Of a stretch of 64,000 bases of DNA, positions 29,107 through 39,757 are shown piece by piece. The notes beneath the pieces were generated by a model. That model saw only the letters and a list, made by a program, of their open reading frames with translations. It was not told the DNA's origin and ran no database searches. The translations under genes and the position numbers were made by a program. How positions within the stretch are numbered: position 1 is the stretch's first letter; every line of letters begins with the position of its first letter. The DNA lies in NCBI RefSeq assembly GCF_007741475.1, contig NZ_CP036261.1, forward strand, positions 3,535,798 to 3,599,797, read 5' to 3'. This stretch comes from Rosistilla ulvae. GTDB lineage: Bacteria; Planctomycetota; Planctomycetia; Pirellulales; Pirellulaceae.

Positions 29107-30924
29107 ATGAACTATCTACTGACTTGTTGTGCCACGATCGCGTTGACGCTAGCGGTGTCGCCGGTTCACGCAGAAGTGGTCCCGACACCCAAAGGGATCG
29201 TCTTTGTGCTGGTCGATGACATCGGGTACGGCGATATCGACGTGCTGTATCCAAGCGATCTCGAGACGCCGAACATCGACTCACTGTACAAGGAGAGTCT
29301 TCGGCTGACCGATTTTCATGTCGGCAGCACCTGCGCCCCGTCACGTGCTTCGATCATGACCGGCCGCGCGATCAATGCCGGTGGTGTCTGGCATACGATC
29401 GCCGGACGCGAACTGCTGCGCGAGAACGAACAGACGATGGCCGAGGTCTTTCGAGCCAACGGCTGGGCGACGGCGATCTTCGGAAAGTGGCATCTCGGCG
29501 ACGGCTATCCCTATTCGCCGCGGTTCCGCGGGTTTGACCTCGCGGTGGTCCATGGTGGTGGCGGCGTCGGCCAGGGGCCCGACTATTGGATGAACGACTA
29601 CTACAGCGACGTCGACTTCGATGGCAATCCAACCGCGGCCGACGTCTATTGGGAGAACGGTCAGACGTTTGAAGCCGACAAATTTTGCACCGACCTTTGG
29701 TTCGATCGCTCAAAGGAATTCATCAAACAGTCGGTTGCTGACGGCAAGCCGTTCTTCTGCTACCTGCCGACCAACGCGGCCCACGGACCTTTCAACGCCC
29801 CTCATGGCTTCAAGAAAGGATTCGATGGCCTGATCGAAAACGTCGACGAAAATATGGGCCAACTGGACGAGTTCCTCGCCGCCGAAGGGATCCAGGACGA
29901 CGTGCTGGTGATCTTCAGTACCGACAACGGAACCACGGGGCGGCGACTGGGCGGCCTGCGCGACCGCAAGGGGAGCCACTACGACGGAGGGCATAACGTG
30001 CCGTGCTTTTGGCGGTGGAAGAACGGCGGCATCGGCGGTTCGCCCGAAGCGGCTCACGATGTGGCGTCGTTGACCGCCGGAATGGATCTGTTGCCAACCT
30101 TCATGGATCTATGGGGATTGAAGCGTCCCGACGGTGGGCTGCCTCTGCACGGCATCAGCCTCAAGGAGATGCTGCTCGGCGACGACTACATGCCGCAACA
30201 ACGGACGCTGATCATCGACACGCAGCGTGAAGCCGACCTGATGAAGTGGCGGCGGGCGTGCGTTTTGCGCGATGAAGTTCAGGACGGCAAGATCACGCAC
30301 AAGTGGCGGCTCATCCAAAGCAAACCGACTTCGAAACAGGAGCTGTACGACTTCCTTGTCGACCGCGACACCAACGACAACATCATCGCGGGTCACGATT
30401 CCACTGTCGCTTCATTGGTGGAAAGCTACGACGCTTGGTGGGATGACATTTCCGCAGGGTGGGAAGCGTTCCCGCCGTTTGTCGTCGACGATCGTAGGGA
30501 ACCGGAATTGACGCTGTATGCGCACAGTTGGATCGGCAAGTCGATGACGCCGTGGAACCAGAGTCACATCCTGCAAGGTGTCGTCGGAACAGGCACTCAT
30601 TCGATCCGTTTTGATTCCGCCGGTCGCTACCAAATTGAGCTTCGCCGCTGGCCCCGCGAAGACGGCGGTGCGATCGCCGGTAAAAGCTCCACCGGGGCAG
30701 GAAAGGTGATTGCGGCAACAAAGGCTCGCGTCGCACTCGCAGGTGTTGGCGAAGCGACCAAAGCAATCAAGCCGCAAGATGATGCTGTTGTCTTCGAGAT
30801 GGAGGTCCCAGCCGGAGAAGCGACTACGCTGACGACCGCGCTGTTGGACGGCGACGACAAGGTTCTCAACGGAGCCTTTTACGTTTACATAAGAAAGGCA
30901 TCCGACGGTAGCGGCAAAGAGTAG
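29107..30924 (+). CDS. Secreted arylsulfatase-type sulfatase
   Basis: 605 residues from ATG 29107 with signal peptide MNYLLTCCATIALTLAVSPVHA; the frame is open upstream to 28864 but that extension carries no signal and is rejected. The first metal motif is VFVLVDDIGYGDI, the formylglycine site is C76-A-P-S-R80 in GSTCAPSRASIMTGR, and FGKWHLGD and DNGTTGRR complete the site. The last ~130 residues (from about 475) form a beta-rich appendage typical of planctomycete sulfatases. Likely acts on a sulfated glycan. A palindrome now split by an IS element lies about 50 bp downstream. Confidence 0.93.
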   Translation: MNYLLTCCATIALTLAVSPVHAEVVPTPKGIVFVLVDDIGYGDIDVLYPSDLETPNIDSLYKESLRLTDFHVGSTCAPSRASIMTGRAINAGGVWHTIAGRELLRENEQTMAEVFRANGWATAIFGKWHLGDGYPYSPRFRGFDLAVVHGGGGVGQGPDYWMNDYYSDVDFDGNPTAADVYWENGQTFEADKFCTDLWFDRSKEFIKQSVADGKPFFCYLPTNAAHGPFNAPHGFKKGFDGLIENVDENMGQLDEFLAAEGIQDDVLVIFSTDNGTTGRRLGGLRDRKGSHYDGGHNVPCFWRWKNGGIGGSPEAAHDVASLTAGMDLLPTFMDLWGLKRPDGGLPLHGISLKEMLLGDDYMPQQRTLIIDTQREADLMKWRRACVLRDEVQDGKITHKWRLIQSKPTSKQELYDFLVDRDTNDNIIAGHDSTVASLVESYDAWWDDISAGWEAFPPFVVDDRREPELTLYAHSWIGKSMTPWNQSHILQGVVGTGTHSIRFDSAGRYQIELRRWPREDGGAIAGKSSTGAGKVIAATKARVALAGVGEATKAIKPQDDAVVFEMEVPAGEATTLTTALLDGDDKVLNGAFYVYIRKASDGSGKE

Positions 30925-30974
30925 CCAGTTCGATGTGACACTCGTTTAACCGCAATACAGTTCAACGAAACGTT

Positions 30975-31035
30975 GTGGACGAGGCTACGAGTCCTCTTGC
31001 ATGCATCAGACCAAATCGCTGGGACTCGTAACCTC
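30975..31035. repeat. Palindrome remnant split by the IS element
   Basis: The left arm gtggacgaggctacgagtcc (30975-30994) pairs with ggactcgtaacctc (31022-31035) plus gtccac found on the far side of the IS (32590-32595). Joined, the right arm is a 20-nt complement with one mismatch. Before insertion this was a long hairpin about 50 bp after the sulfatase stop. Confidence 0.8.
31025..31035. repeat. Target site duplication, left copy
   Basis: ctcgtaacctc, identical to 32579-32589, directly abuts the left inverted repeat of the IS. Confidence 0.92.
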
Positions 31036-32578
31036 CTGTCGATTACCCACAAGTCATTGGTCTGGTCCGAAGGCTTGCCAGCAGAGGGCGAAGTCGAGCA
31101 TTCGCCGCGTGCCTCGCCAGATCACTTCGGCTCCCGGCGGACCGTCGCCTTCGCGGTGATTGTAGCCGCCAAGGGTCGCAAGGACCGGGATGAATTGTGA
31201 CAGCTCAGGAGCTTGCTTTGGGGGAGCCGTCTTTTTCACCACTTTCCAGACCGACTTCCATTCCGCTTCGCTGAAGACGACATCACAGGGAAGCTCTGGA
31301 CACTCGCGGCCTAAGAAGGTCACAAACATGATCCGCCATGCGATCACTTTGTAAAACATCAACGCGCGGATCAGTCGGTCTCTCGCTTCGAGTTGAATCT
31401 CTTCGACCCGGCAGCCAGTTTTGAAAACTCGAAAGAATACTTCGATTGGCCAACGAGCCACATACAAATCCACAATCCGCAGCGTCTGGGAAATCGTGTC
31501 GACCGGCAGAGAACTCAGTAACAGCCAGTCGACTTCGGTTCCGTCGCCTGGGCCATCGATCTCGCTCACCCAAACGACACTGATCTCGACCGGCGGCATC
31601 GAAGACTGCTTGTTGTGTGGCGCACGAAGAGTCATCCGCTTCGCTCGAATTTCTAACTTCGCAGTGCGTGCTTCACGGCCGGGGTGTTGTTTGTTTCCTG
31701 ATCCTTTGGTTCGCTCGGGCGTTTGGGGAAGCTGGACTTCGCGGTAAGCGACCGGCTGGGCGGATGCGATTTCGGCACGCATTTTCTTATAAGCCGCAGG
31801 CCCGCCATCGGGGTCTTTCTCCGGCAACGAGCGTTTTCGCTGCGAGCGAATGACGAACTGAGCCGGTGTTTCATGCTGATCGGCTTCGACGAAAATGTCG
31901 TAGATGTCTCCTTCGCGATCGGCCAGCGAAACGATCTGAGTTTCAGGACATTTTCCGGCGATCTCGCAGGCCTTGCGGTAACCATCGAGCCATCGTTGCC
32001 CTTCGCCGGTGTGTAGGGGTTGGCCTTCTCGCTTCTTGCTGGTGCCGAGCGCTTCTTTGTCGCGATCGTAGAACTTAACACCGACCACCCCGAGACAAAG
32101 TTTCTCCGGCGTGAAGGCGATGTGGGAATGATCGTAAAGTCCACGGCGGCCTAAGCGATCGAGATTGCGGACGCCTTCGGGCGGATGCGCGGTGTAGTCC
32201 AGTTCGGTGGTATCTTGTGCGATGCAAACGGTGTCTTGGGCTTTGATTCGTTGGAGTGTCTTTTCAGCGTGAGCCCCGAGAATGGCTTCGGGATCGACGT
32301 TGGGGTTATCCAATAGACGGTAGGCGGCTTTGGTTTCGTCCCAGCCACTGCAAGCTTCGTTGATACTGGCCGAAGGGTTGGCCGCCAGCGAGGCGAGCAA
32401 CGCTTCGGCTCGATCGTTGAGACGTTTGTCTCCAAGTTGAATATCTTGAAATTCGTATGCGATACTGGTCGGTTGCATGCTTTCACCTTGAGATTTCATT
32501 GTGCAAAATGAAATACTACAAGCGCAAATACCGTGCCAAAACGAGCTATTTTTGCGGCGACTTGTGGGTAATCAACAG
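31036..32578 (-). mobile_element. IS4-family (Tn5/IS50-like) insertion sequence, complete, 1543 bp
   Basis: Terminal inverted repeats 31036-31055 and 32559-32578 (ctgtYgattacccacaagtc) match at 19 of 20 positions. The element is bounded by an exact 11-bp direct repeat, in the range known for IS4-family elements. It carries a single intact transposase gene on the minus strand that nearly fills it. The perfect duplication and open reading frame point to a recent, probably active insertion. Confidence 0.95.
31054..32478 (-). CDS. IS4-family transposase (Tn5-like)
   Basis: 474 residues from ATG 32478, which has AAGGTG upstream; a longer start at 32499 lacks one. The N-terminal DNA-binding part contains QDIQLGDKRLNDRAEALLASLAANPSASI, as in Tn5-type transposases. 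Counted from the longer start, DDE residues are D96 in CIAQDTTEL, D194 in SLADREGDIYD and E353 in the YREK motif Y-2-R-3-E-6-K (YVARWPIEVFFRVFK). All catalytic residues are present, so the enzyme is predicted active. The stop codon overlaps the left terminal repeat. Confidence 0.95.
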   Translation of the reverse strand: MQPTSIAYEFQDIQLGDKRLNDRAEALLASLAANPSASINEACSGWDETKAAYRLLDNPNVDPEAILGAHAEKTLQRIKAQDTVCIAQDTTELDYTAHPPEGVRNLDRLGRRGLYDHSHIAFTPEKLCLGVVGVKFYDRDKEALGTSKKREGQPLHTGEGQRWLDGYRKACEIAGKCPETQIVSLADREGDIYDIFVEADQHETPAQFVIRSQRKRSLPEKDPDGGPAAYKKMRAEIASAQPVAYREVQLPQTPERTKGSGNKQHPGREARTAKLEIRAKRMTLRAPHNKQSSMPPVEISVVWVSEIDGPGDGTEVDWLLLSSLPVDTISQTLRIVDLYVARWPIEVFFRVFKTGCRVEEIQLEARDRLIRALMFYKVIAWRIMFVTFLGRECPELPCDVVFSEAEWKSVWKVVKKTAPPKQAPELSQFIPVLATLGGYNHREGDGPPGAEVIWRGTRRMLDFALCWQAFGPDQ

Positions 32579-32589
32579 CTCGTAACCTC
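32579..32589. repeat. Target site duplication, right copy
   Basis: ctcgtaacctc, identical to 31025-31035, directly abuts the right inverted repeat. Confidence 0.92.
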
Positions 32590-32637
32590 GTCCACTACAC
32601 CACGCCGCTAATTCTTGCGACGGTGCGAGGCTCCTTC

Positions 32638-32659
32638 GTTGAACGGCATTGCGTTCAAC
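32638..32659. terminator. Possible hairpin downstream of the mrp operon
   Basis: An 8-bp perfect dyad, gttgaacg / cgttcaac, lies 76 bp beyond the mrpG stop on the minus strand. There is no clear T-run, so a terminator role is tentative. Confidence 0.3.
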
Positions 32660-32734
32660 CGCGTGGGCATCGCCCCGCGCGTCGGTCTCGCGGGACCGCA
32701 AAAAACGAAGATCGGCTAGCGGATTGATTTCGTG

Positions 32735-33082
32735 CTAACTGCTCCGTGTCTCCTCTCTGGCATCCGCGGCCGGTGATTCATCGACCACCGTGCCGCTCCA
32801 TTTTGGGACCTGCTGACGATGAGCGGCCTGCCCAATCATGTGAGCAGCCACCGGTGCGGTCAGAAACAGGAACCCGATGATTAAGACCGCGACGGTAGCC
32901 GTCTCCATGTTCGCGAATCGCACGGCGGCGGCGAGAATGGTGCAACCAACACCTAGGGTCGCACACTTCGTGGCACCGTGCATTCGCGTGTAGAGATCGG
33001 GCATTCGCACGATCGCAATCGAAGCCAACAGCGCGAATCCGGTGCCGGTGATGAGCAGAAAGATCGTCAAAATGTCATTCAT
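32735..33082 (-). CDS. mrpG: Na+/H+ antiporter subunit G
   Basis: 115 residues from ATG 33082; the longer frame to 33346 lies inside mrpF and is rejected. Three hydrophobic helices: [39 protein letters not shown] and [21 protein letters not shown]. The [16 protein letters not shown] motif is the PhaG/MnhG signature. Last gene of the operon; overlaps the mrpF stop by 4 bp. Confidence 0.95.
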   Translation of the reverse strand: MNDILTIFLLITGTGFALLASIAIVRMPDLYTRMHGATKCATLGVGCTILAAAVRFANMETATVAVLIIGFLFLTAPVAAHMIGQAAHRQQVPKWSGTVVDESPAADAREETRSS

Positions 33083-33408
33083 TGGCGAGGCCCTCGTTGC
33101 AAGTACCAGCAGAACCCGATCGTCCCGATGAAGTTGAACAGCGCTACAACCATGGCGACTCGCAGGAAAATCACTTCCCCGGTTTCCACTGCACTGACGG
33201 CGATGAGTCCGACCAGCAGTACCGCGACTAGATCGATTGCGACGACGCGATCGGGCAGGGACGGGCCCAGGATCAGCCGCAGGAACGCAAGGAACAGAGC
33301 GATTACCAGCACCACCATCGAAACCTGAGCGGTTAAATCGACCCAAGCTGTCGCTGCCAACACTGGGGTGGTGGCGGTTGCGAAGTTCACAAGACAGTCG
33401 AGCATCAT
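33079..33408 (-). CDS. mrpF: Na+/H+ antiporter subunit F
   Basis: 109 residues, three membrane helices, with the MrpF hallmark [28 protein letters not shown]. It overlaps mrpE and mrpG by 4 bp each, as expected for a tightly coupled complex operon. Its N-terminus ([22 protein letters not shown]) is longer than usual. Confidence 0.94.
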   Translation of the reverse strand: MMLDCLVNFATATTPVLAATAWVDLTAQVSMVVLVIALFLAFLRLILGPSLPDRVVAIDLVAVLLVGLIAVSAVETGEVIFLRVAMVVALFNFIGTIGFCWYLQRGPRQ

Positions 33409-33878
33409 CGCATCAACTCCAGTAGTCGTCGCTCAAAGCCGTTCTTGATGCTGTCGCGGACGCTGTCGGGGCTGTCGACGAACATCGCATGCACATACAG
33501 TGTGCTTCGGTCTTCGGACAAATTGAGACTCAACGTGCCCGGCGTCAGCGTAATCAAATTTGCCAGCAGAGTAATTTCCTGATCGGTCTTTGCGTCCAAT
33601 GGAACAGCCACGATTCCCGGTCGCATGTAAAGCGGTGGTGTGATGACATCGTAGGCGACACGCAGATTGGACAGCACCAGTTGCCAGAAGAAGAAAACGA
33701 CAAACCGTAAAGCGACTGGCAATCGTCGGAAATAGCCCGTCGGTCCCAGCAACGGTTTTGAAAACCAGAGGACCGCGTACCCGAGGAGAAAGCCGATCCC
33801 GAGGTTTGACAAAGAAATTTGTCCGCCCGCCAGTGCCCAGACCAGTGCCAGGAAGATGTTGGAAAAGAAGTAGATCAT
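33405..33878 (-). CDS. mrpE: Na+/H+ antiporter subunit E
   Basis: 157 residues with two or three N-terminal membrane segments ([50 protein letters not shown]) and a cytoplasmic C-terminal domain containing the conserved [29 protein letters not shown]. Overlaps mrpD and mrpF by 4 bp each. Confidence 0.95.
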   Translation of the reverse strand: MIYFFSNIFLALVWALAGGQISLSNLGIGFLLGYAVLWFSKPLLGPTGYFRRLPVALRFVVFFFWQLVLSNLRVAYDVITPPLYMRPGIVAVPLDAKTDQEITLLANLITLTPGTLSLNLSEDRSTLYVHAMFVDSPDSVRDSIKNGFERRLLELMR

Positions 33879-35503
33879 TGCGATGTCACTCCGCGAGGGC
33901 GTGGTCGAAGTTCATGCGGCTCAAGGCTCTGCTCAGCGGCGTTTGCGGCCTCTGCAACCGGGACAATCGGGCTCGGTTGGCTATCGGTCAGACGATGGTC
34001 GGGCAACACGGCTTCGATGTAGGCATCTTGGTCCAGCAGTTGTTTGGCGGTGGCGATGGAAACATCCATCACCGGTCCGGCAAGTACACCGATTACGATG
34101 GTGATCGTTGCGAGCAGGACTATCGGACCGAACAAGCTTAAACGCTCAGATGTTGTGTAAGAGACGCCGTGCGCGGTGGTCGGTTGATCGTCGGGGGCCG
34201 GTTTCCAAAAGACTTCGGCCCAGATTTTCGTCATCGAGAACAGGGTCAGTAGACTCACCACAAGTGCCACCGCAACGATGGCGTATCCTTTCGCTTCAAG
34301 TCCGCCTTGAATTAATGTTAGTTTCGCGAAGAAGCCTGAAAGCGGCGGCACTCCCGCCAGCGACATGGCTGACAGAAAGAACAATGTCGCCAGTATCGGC
34401 GCGGAACGATACAGGCCGCCGACATCTTTCAGTTGCCCGCTCCCGAACCGCCGTTCGACGATACCGCCGATCAGAAACAAATTTGTTTTCACGACGATGT
34501 GATGGATGATATAGAAAATGGAACCGGCTAGCGCCAGCGGCGTGAACAACGCCAGCCCCATCAACATGTACCCGATCTGACTCACGATATGAAACGATAG
34601 GATGCGGCGAATCTCGCTCTGCGCCATCGCTCCCAGCACACCCGTCACCATCGTCAGGCCGGCGATCAGCAACAGCAGGTCGTGAGTGAATTCCAGATCG
34701 GTGACGAACAACAGCGTAAACGCGCGAATCAGCGAATAGACGCCGACCTTCGTCAGTAGCCCCGCGAAGATAGCGGAGACGGCGACCGGCGGAGTGTGGT
34801 ACGAGGCGGGCAGCCAAAAGAAGAGTGGGAAGACGGCGGCTTTGGTTCCAAACGCGATCAGAAACAGCATCGCCAACACGGACACAATCCCTTCATCAGG
34901 AAAGCTGCGTAGTTTCAGTGCGAGGTCGGCCATGTTCAGCGTTCCGGTCGCTGCGTAGATCACTCCAATTGCCGCTAGAAACACCGCAGAAGAGATCAGA
35001 TTCAACGTCACATACTTGATTGCACCTTCGAGTTGCCCTCGTTCCCCACCGAGTGTAAGCAGCACAAACGACGCGATCAGCATGACTTCAAACCACACAT
35101 ATAGATTAAACAGATCGCCAGTCAGGAACGCTCCGCATACACCCATCAGCAATAATTGCATCAGCGGATAGAATCCATAACTCACGCGACTCTCATCGAT
35201 CGACACCAGCGAATAGACCGACACCGCAACCCCCATCAGCCCCGCCAGCATCACCATGATCGAACTCAAACGATCCGCGACCAGCGTGATGCCGAAAGGC
35301 GCGGGCCAATTTCCGACTTGCAATACGATGAATTCATTGCGGTCAACAAACCACAACAGGACAGCGGCGGCGACGGTTAACAACGCAGAACCGATCAAAC
35401 CGATGACTCTCTGAGTAGCGATCGACTTCCACGCAAACAACAGTACCGCCATCGTGGCGAGTGGTAGAGCGATCGGTGCGATTACGGCAACCTGAGCATT
35501 CAT
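33875..35503 (-). CDS. mrpD: Na+/H+ antiporter subunit D
   Basis: 542 residues, about 14 membrane helices, homologous to the proton-translocating NuoM/N subunits of complex I. Hallmarks: [17 protein letters not shown] (membrane Glu), [43 protein letters not shown], and [16 protein letters not shown]. The last ~45 residues (after SIATAKQLL) are a hydrophilic tail that looks longer than in common MrpD proteins. Overlaps mrpC by 4 bp. Confidence 0.96.
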   Translation of the reverse strand: MNAQVAVIAPIALPLATMAVLLFAWKSIATQRVIGLIGSALLTVAAAVLLWFVDRNEFIVLQVGNWPAPFGITLVADRLSSIMVMLAGLMGVAVSVYSLVSIDESRVSYGFYPLMQLLLMGVCGAFLTGDLFNLYVWFEVMLIASFVLLTLGGERGQLEGAIKYVTLNLISSAVFLAAIGVIYAATGTLNMADLALKLRSFPDEGIVSVLAMLFLIAFGTKAAVFPLFFWLPASYHTPPVAVSAIFAGLLTKVGVYSLIRAFTLLFVTDLEFTHDLLLLIAGLTMVTGVLGAMAQSEIRRILSFHIVSQIGYMLMGLALFTPLALAGSIFYIIHHIVVKTNLFLIGGIVERRFGSGQLKDVGGLYRSAPILATLFFLSAMSLAGVPPLSGFFAKLTLIQGGLEAKGYAIVAVALVVSLLTLFSMTKIWAEVFWKPAPDDQPTTAHGVSYTTSERLSLFGPIVLLATITIVIGVLAGPVMDVSIATAKQLLDQDAYIEAVLPDHRLTDSQPSPIVPVAEAANAAEQSLEPHELRPRPRGVTSQ

Positions 35504-35847
35504 GTGTCGGTCGCCTTGAGTTGGTCTAGATCATCGGTTTCTAACGTTTGATAGGTTCGATAAACGAGAACCAACGTGAACGCCAGCACTGCGAAACTGA
35601 TCACGATGGCCGTCAGGATCAACGCTTGAGGCAGTGGGTCGGCGACCTCCGACAGCGGTTGCATTTCTCCAGCAGGAACCACCGGAGCGCGGCCACGCAC
35701 GACACCACCCGCAGTGAATATCAGCAGGTTGGCCGCGTGGCTCAGCAAGCCAAGCCCAATCACCAGCTTTACGACGCTGCGACGCATCATCATATAGATC
35801 CCTGCGGCATACAAACCACCGACGGTGATCGCCAAGACAATATCCAT
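35500..35847 (-). CDS. mrpC: Na+/H+ antiporter subunit C
   Basis: 115 residues from ATG 35847, five bases after the mrpB stop; the longer frame to 35982 is inside mrpB. NuoK-like, three helices, with the conserved [18 protein letters not shown] and [21 protein letters not shown], the MrpC/NuoK signature. Confidence 0.96.
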   Translation of the reverse strand: MDIVLAITVGGLYAAGIYMMMRRSVVKLVIGLGLLSHAANLLIFTAGGVVRGRAPVVPAGEMQPLSEVADPLPQALILTAIVISFAVLAFTLVLVYRTYQTLETDDLDQLKATDT

Positions 35848-35852
35848 GAGGC

Positions 35853-36266
35853 CTATTCTTCGAGGAGTGAAAAAACGAAAACGAGGGTGACACCGGTGAC
35901 TACGCAGAAGACACCGAGGTCGAACAGCAGCGGCGTACCGAGATGGATTTTCCCGAATCCCGTCGTTGTGATCGTGGTCCACATACCGGTGAGAAAAGGA
36001 CGGCCCAAAAACAGTGGCAGCAATCCACTACTGAGCGACATCAACAATCCCGAACCGATCAATACGCGGTGCGGGACGCGCACCACTTGTCGAGCGGCGG
36101 CGGCACTGTGAGTGATCGCGTACAACACGATCGCTCCGCTGGCCATCAGGCCCCCCACAAAACCGCCTCCCGGTTCGTTGTGTCCGCGCAAGAACAGAAA
36201 CACCGACGACAGCAGAATCAGTGGCATCAGGAATCGAATTGCCGTTTTCAGAATCACCGAATCCAT
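35853..36266 (-). CDS. mrpB: Na+/H+ antiporter subunit B
   Basis: 137 residues, four helices. The signature [24 protein letters not shown] and the C-terminal [27 protein letters not shown] match MrpB. It follows mrpA by 3 bp. The motif GHNEPGGGF is almost invariant in the family. Confidence 0.96.
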   Translation of the reverse strand: MDSVILKTAIRFLMPLILLSSVFLFLRGHNEPGGGFVGGLMASGAIVLYAITHSAAAARQVVRVPHRVLIGSGLLMSLSSGLLPLFLGRPFLTGMWTTITTTGFGKIHLGTPLLFDLGVFCVVTGVTLVFVFSLLEE

Positions 36267-36269
36267 GCT

Positions 36270-38627
36270 TCAATCCTCCGACTGTGTTGAAGTCAGACAG
36301 GAACCGTTCGCCGCATTGTTGGTGTCGCCGCCGGGGGCAATTCGTTTTGCTGGTCGCAGCATCAACAACGAATAGACGCCAATCGCCGCGATCGAGAGAA
36401 CCGTGATCTCCCCCAACGTGTCCAAGGCTCGGAAGTCGACAAGGATTACGTTGACTACGTTGCGGCCATGGGCTTCGCTAACGCTGTTCGTCGTGTAGTA
36501 GTCGGATATCGGATGGTCGGTGCGAACTGTCATCGCGAACAGCAATAACACGGTGATCGTCGCCCCCGCAACAACGGCTATCACGGCGTCGCGGGCACGC
36601 GTGCCTGCGGACGTCAAACGACGAAAGTCTGGCAGTCGAGAAAACGCCATCACGAACAGGATGACCGTCAGGGTTTCGATGACAAACTGCGTCATCGCCA
36701 GGTCCGGCGCCCCAAACAAGACGAAGATGCCTGCGACCGAGTATCCGACAACTCCAAGTGATCCCACCGCCAGCAACCATGTTTTCGCGCGAACCGCCAC
36801 GACGGCGGCCAACAGAATCAAACCCGCCAACAGTAGCTCGTGGATTCGAAAGTCCAGTGGCATCGGCTTCAGGTGCGATCGCACTTCGCCTTCCAACGCC
36901 ATCCACACGCTCAATACCGTGACTCCGACCATCGTGAGCAAATAGAATCGCAAGTAACCGTTTTGCAGAATCGCAGTCTGCCCGCGCGCTAACAGGTTGA
37001 TCGATTTCAGCAGCCAGCCGTACACCCACGACGGTCCATATTGGATGAAGCGATCGGCCGATTTGAAGACGCCCCCCAGCCGATGCCGTTGGGTAAATAA
37101 CGTCAACCCACCCGCTAAGGTCAGAAGCGACAACAGCAAGGTCACGTTGACACCGTGCCACAACGCCAATTTCACCGGCACAACGCTTCCCGCAATTGCA
37201 CTACTTCCGGCGGTCAGCAATCCGCTGAACTGCGTCGACATCAATCCAAATAACAATCCCGTCGTGCCCAGTGCAACAGGCGGCCCCCACATCGCCAGAC
37301 TTCCTTCGTGCGCTGCTTGCGTCGCGGCGGTTCGAGTGCCGAAAAACGGCTTGATGCAAACCAGTCCCACGGCCGCCACCAATCCAATGTTGGAGAGGAC
37401 CGACGCAGCCAGGAAACCGATGCTGGCCACATCTCCTCCGACCGCTTCGTACCATGTCTCCTTTGCGATGAATCCAAACGTCGGCAAGACTCCTGCCATC
37501 GAAATACCGCCAAGCAACGCCGCAGCAAACGTGGCCGGCATTGCTAGCCGCAATCCGCCAAGCTCACGGACATCGCGCTGATGAATTGCGTGGTCGATAG
37601 CTCCGGCCACCATAAACAATCCGCCTTTATAGAAAGCATGAGCGACCAATACCACCAAGGCGGCGGTCAACGTGGCTTCGGTTCCAATGCCCAGCAGCAT
37701 CGTCAGCGTTCCCAACACACTGATCGTGGCGTAGGCCAGAATCTGTTTGAGATCCGTCGCCCGCAACGCCAGCACCGCGCCAAGGATCATTGTGATCGTG
37801 CCAACTGGAGCGATCATCCAGAACCACTCCGCTGTTCCTCCCAAAATTGGGTGCAGCCGTGCGACGAGATAAATGCCCGCTTTGACCATCGTGGCGGAAT
37901 GCAAATACGCGCTGATCGGCGTGGGAGCTGCCATTGCGTTTGGCAGCCAGAAGTGAAACGGAAATTGCGCCGACTTGGTGAACGCTCCGACCAGAATCAT
38001 GATCAGGATCGGAACATAAAAAGCGTGCTGACGGATTTGTTCGCTGTTCTCAAGCAGCGTGGAAATCTCGAACGAGTCTCCCACGCCTCCCAGTAGTATC
38101 AGCCCCGGCAACAGCACCAATCCGCCACCGCCCGTCACAAGCAACGCCTGCAACGCGGAAGCACGCGATTCGGTACGGTCGCTGTTAAAACCGATCAAAA
38201 GGTACGACGTGATGCTGGTTAATTCCCAAAAGACGAACAGCGTCAGCAGGTTATCAGCCAACACAAGTCCCAGCATGGCTGCCATGAACAGCAGCAAGAA
38301 CATCCACAACCGACCGAGCCGATCGTCGCCTTTTAAGTAGCCCCCGGCATACACCAGAACTAACGCTCCGATGCCGGTTATCAGCAGCCCGAATATTAAA
38401 CTCAGTCCATCCAGCCGTAGCGATAACGCCAGATTGAGTGCCGGAACCCATTCAAAATACAACGACAGATTCTGCTGGTTCAGGACCAACGGCCACTGGT
38501 CCAACAAGCACGCAAATACTCCGGCGGGAAATAGAGCGAGCCCCCAACCGCCGCGTGAACCAACGAAGCGATTCACTCCACCAGCCAGAAACGCCGCAAG
38601 CAGGATAACCAATAACCACAGAAGCAT
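36270..38627 (-). CDS. mrpA: Na+/H+ antiporter subunit A
   Basis: 785 residues, the large NuoL-like subunit with about 20 helices, first gene of the operon. Seen are [13 protein letters not shown] (membrane Glu), [44 protein letters not shown] with the conserved Lys/His residues, and [21 protein letters not shown]. The C-terminal part carries the [18 protein letters not shown]-like MrpA-specific and MrpB-like domain ([24 protein letters not shown]). The seven-subunit complex exchanges Na+ (or K+) for H+ and supports pH and salt tolerance, which suits a marine organism. Confidence 0.96.
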   Translation of the reverse strand: MLLWLLVILLAAFLAGGVNRFVGSRGGWGLALFPAGVFACLLDQWPLVLNQQNLSLYFEWVPALNLALSLRLDGLSLIFGLLITGIGALVLVYAGGYLKGDDRLGRLWMFLLLFMAAMLGLVLADNLLTLFVFWELTSITSYLLIGFNSDRTESRASALQALLVTGGGGLVLLPGLILLGGVGDSFEISTLLENSEQIRQHAFYVPILIMILVGAFTKSAQFPFHFWLPNAMAAPTPISAYLHSATMVKAGIYLVARLHPILGGTAEWFWMIAPVGTITMILGAVLALRATDLKQILAYATISVLGTLTMLLGIGTEATLTAALVVLVAHAFYKGGLFMVAGAIDHAIHQRDVRELGGLRLAMPATFAAALLGGISMAGVLPTFGFIAKETWYEAVGGDVASIGFLAASVLSNIGLVAAVGLVCIKPFFGTRTAATQAAHEGSLAMWGPPVALGTTGLLFGLMSTQFSGLLTAGSSAIAGSVVPVKLALWHGVNVTLLLSLLTLAGGLTLFTQRHRLGGVFKSADRFIQYGPSWVYGWLLKSINLLARGQTAILQNGYLRFYLLTMVGVTVLSVWMALEGEVRSHLKPMPLDFRIHELLLAGLILLAAVVAVRAKTWLLAVGSLGVVGYSVAGIFVLFGAPDLAMTQFVIETLTVILFVMAFSRLPDFRRLTSAGTRARDAVIAVVAGATITVLLLFAMTVRTDHPISDYYTTNSVSEAHGRNVVNVILVDFRALDTLGEITVLSIAAIGVYSLLMLRPAKRIAPGGDTNNAANGSCLTSTQSED

Positions 38628-38708
38628 TTACGTTCCCGAACGAACCTTAAACGAAGAACAACATGTCCGTGATTTAGACATCCAACACCTTGTCGAGTTT
38701 TCTCATCT

Positions 38709-38842
38709 GCCGGCGTAACCGGCGGTTTAGCAAAGGGAGTCTGTTTAGCAATTTGCGTGCCATCGATTGAATCGGTCAGCCGATGCAATTTGAGATGCTT
38801 AACCGCGGTTCACAAGCGGCCATGTCACCCATCTGACATGGC
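38709..38842. repeat. Two palindromes upstream of mrpA
   Basis: gccgg-cgtaa-ccggc (38709-38723) and a perfect 9-bp dyad gccatgtca / tgacatggc with a 6-nt loop (38819-38842). They lie about 80 and 190 bp before the mrpA start and could be operators or leader hairpins. The remaining 38843-39757 has no gene I can support; small ORFs there lack ribosome sites and recognisable content. Confidence 0.4.
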
Positions 38843-39757
38843 CATTGTGGTGCGCATGGGCCAGAGCGTGTCGTGCTGTGCGTGCGTCATCATCAGTCAC
38901 AATGGACCATCAACATGCAAATCGCCAAGAATGCCAGCGGATCCGATCCGATGGCATGTGACCTAATCAATACGGCATCGGAGTGGTTGATTGAGCAGAC
39001 TGAAATCAATTCTGTTGTCAATCAACGCGAACTCAATCTGGGGGTGGCGGGAACAGCGAAAAGCACGGCATAGAGGTAAAGCCTGCCGAGTTCCGCTGTC
39101 GTAAAACTCAGCGGTTCACCCTACCCGCGCTGTCTATCGAATTCAACCCGGTTCGCAACGCAATTCGCTGAAATCGGCGAGGTCTGCGTTGAAGCATTTT
39201 TTCGCGGTTTTCCGGCCATGTCGTAACGCCATCTTCAGAGTGGCGGTTGCAAGTTCATTGTCGCGCCACAGGTTAGCGGTCCAGTTTGTCATGCTGTGGC
39301 GTGCTGCTTTGTATAACAACAGGTGGGACACGAACTGCCTTGGCGATGCCGAACGGTTTTCGAATGTCGGCTCTGGTTCGCCAACGGTTTGTCGATGCTC
39401 ATAGAAGACGAAACGTGGCAGGATTGATTGTTCTTGGTTTGGGCACCGGTTCGTGTAAAACATGCTCGGCTCTTTAGCCGCCACATCGTAGGCATAGTCT
39501 CTGGAGTCGAGGCTTCAGCCGATTGATGTGTTAGTGCGTTCGCCTGAGGGCTCCACTCCAGCACAATCTTCGTTCGGCAAAACTCTTCCTAACACGGAAG
39601 TTCTGGAACACCGTTTGCGGTGTAGCTGTTTAGCGTCTTCACCACCGCGGTCTTTCAACGTCGTTGACCTGAGCCGCGGTGTAACGCGGCGCCGAATGTA
39701 ATGCAACAAGTTTCAGCTGCCAGGCGATGGGGAGCTAACGCGCGTGAAGGAACGTCG

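Noticed and set aside
39143-39484. 113-aa minus-strand ORF between mrpA and the MscS gene
   Set aside because: No ribosome site and no recognisable domain; considered non-coding, though a short C-terminal part (MTNWTANLW..) is mildly protein-like.
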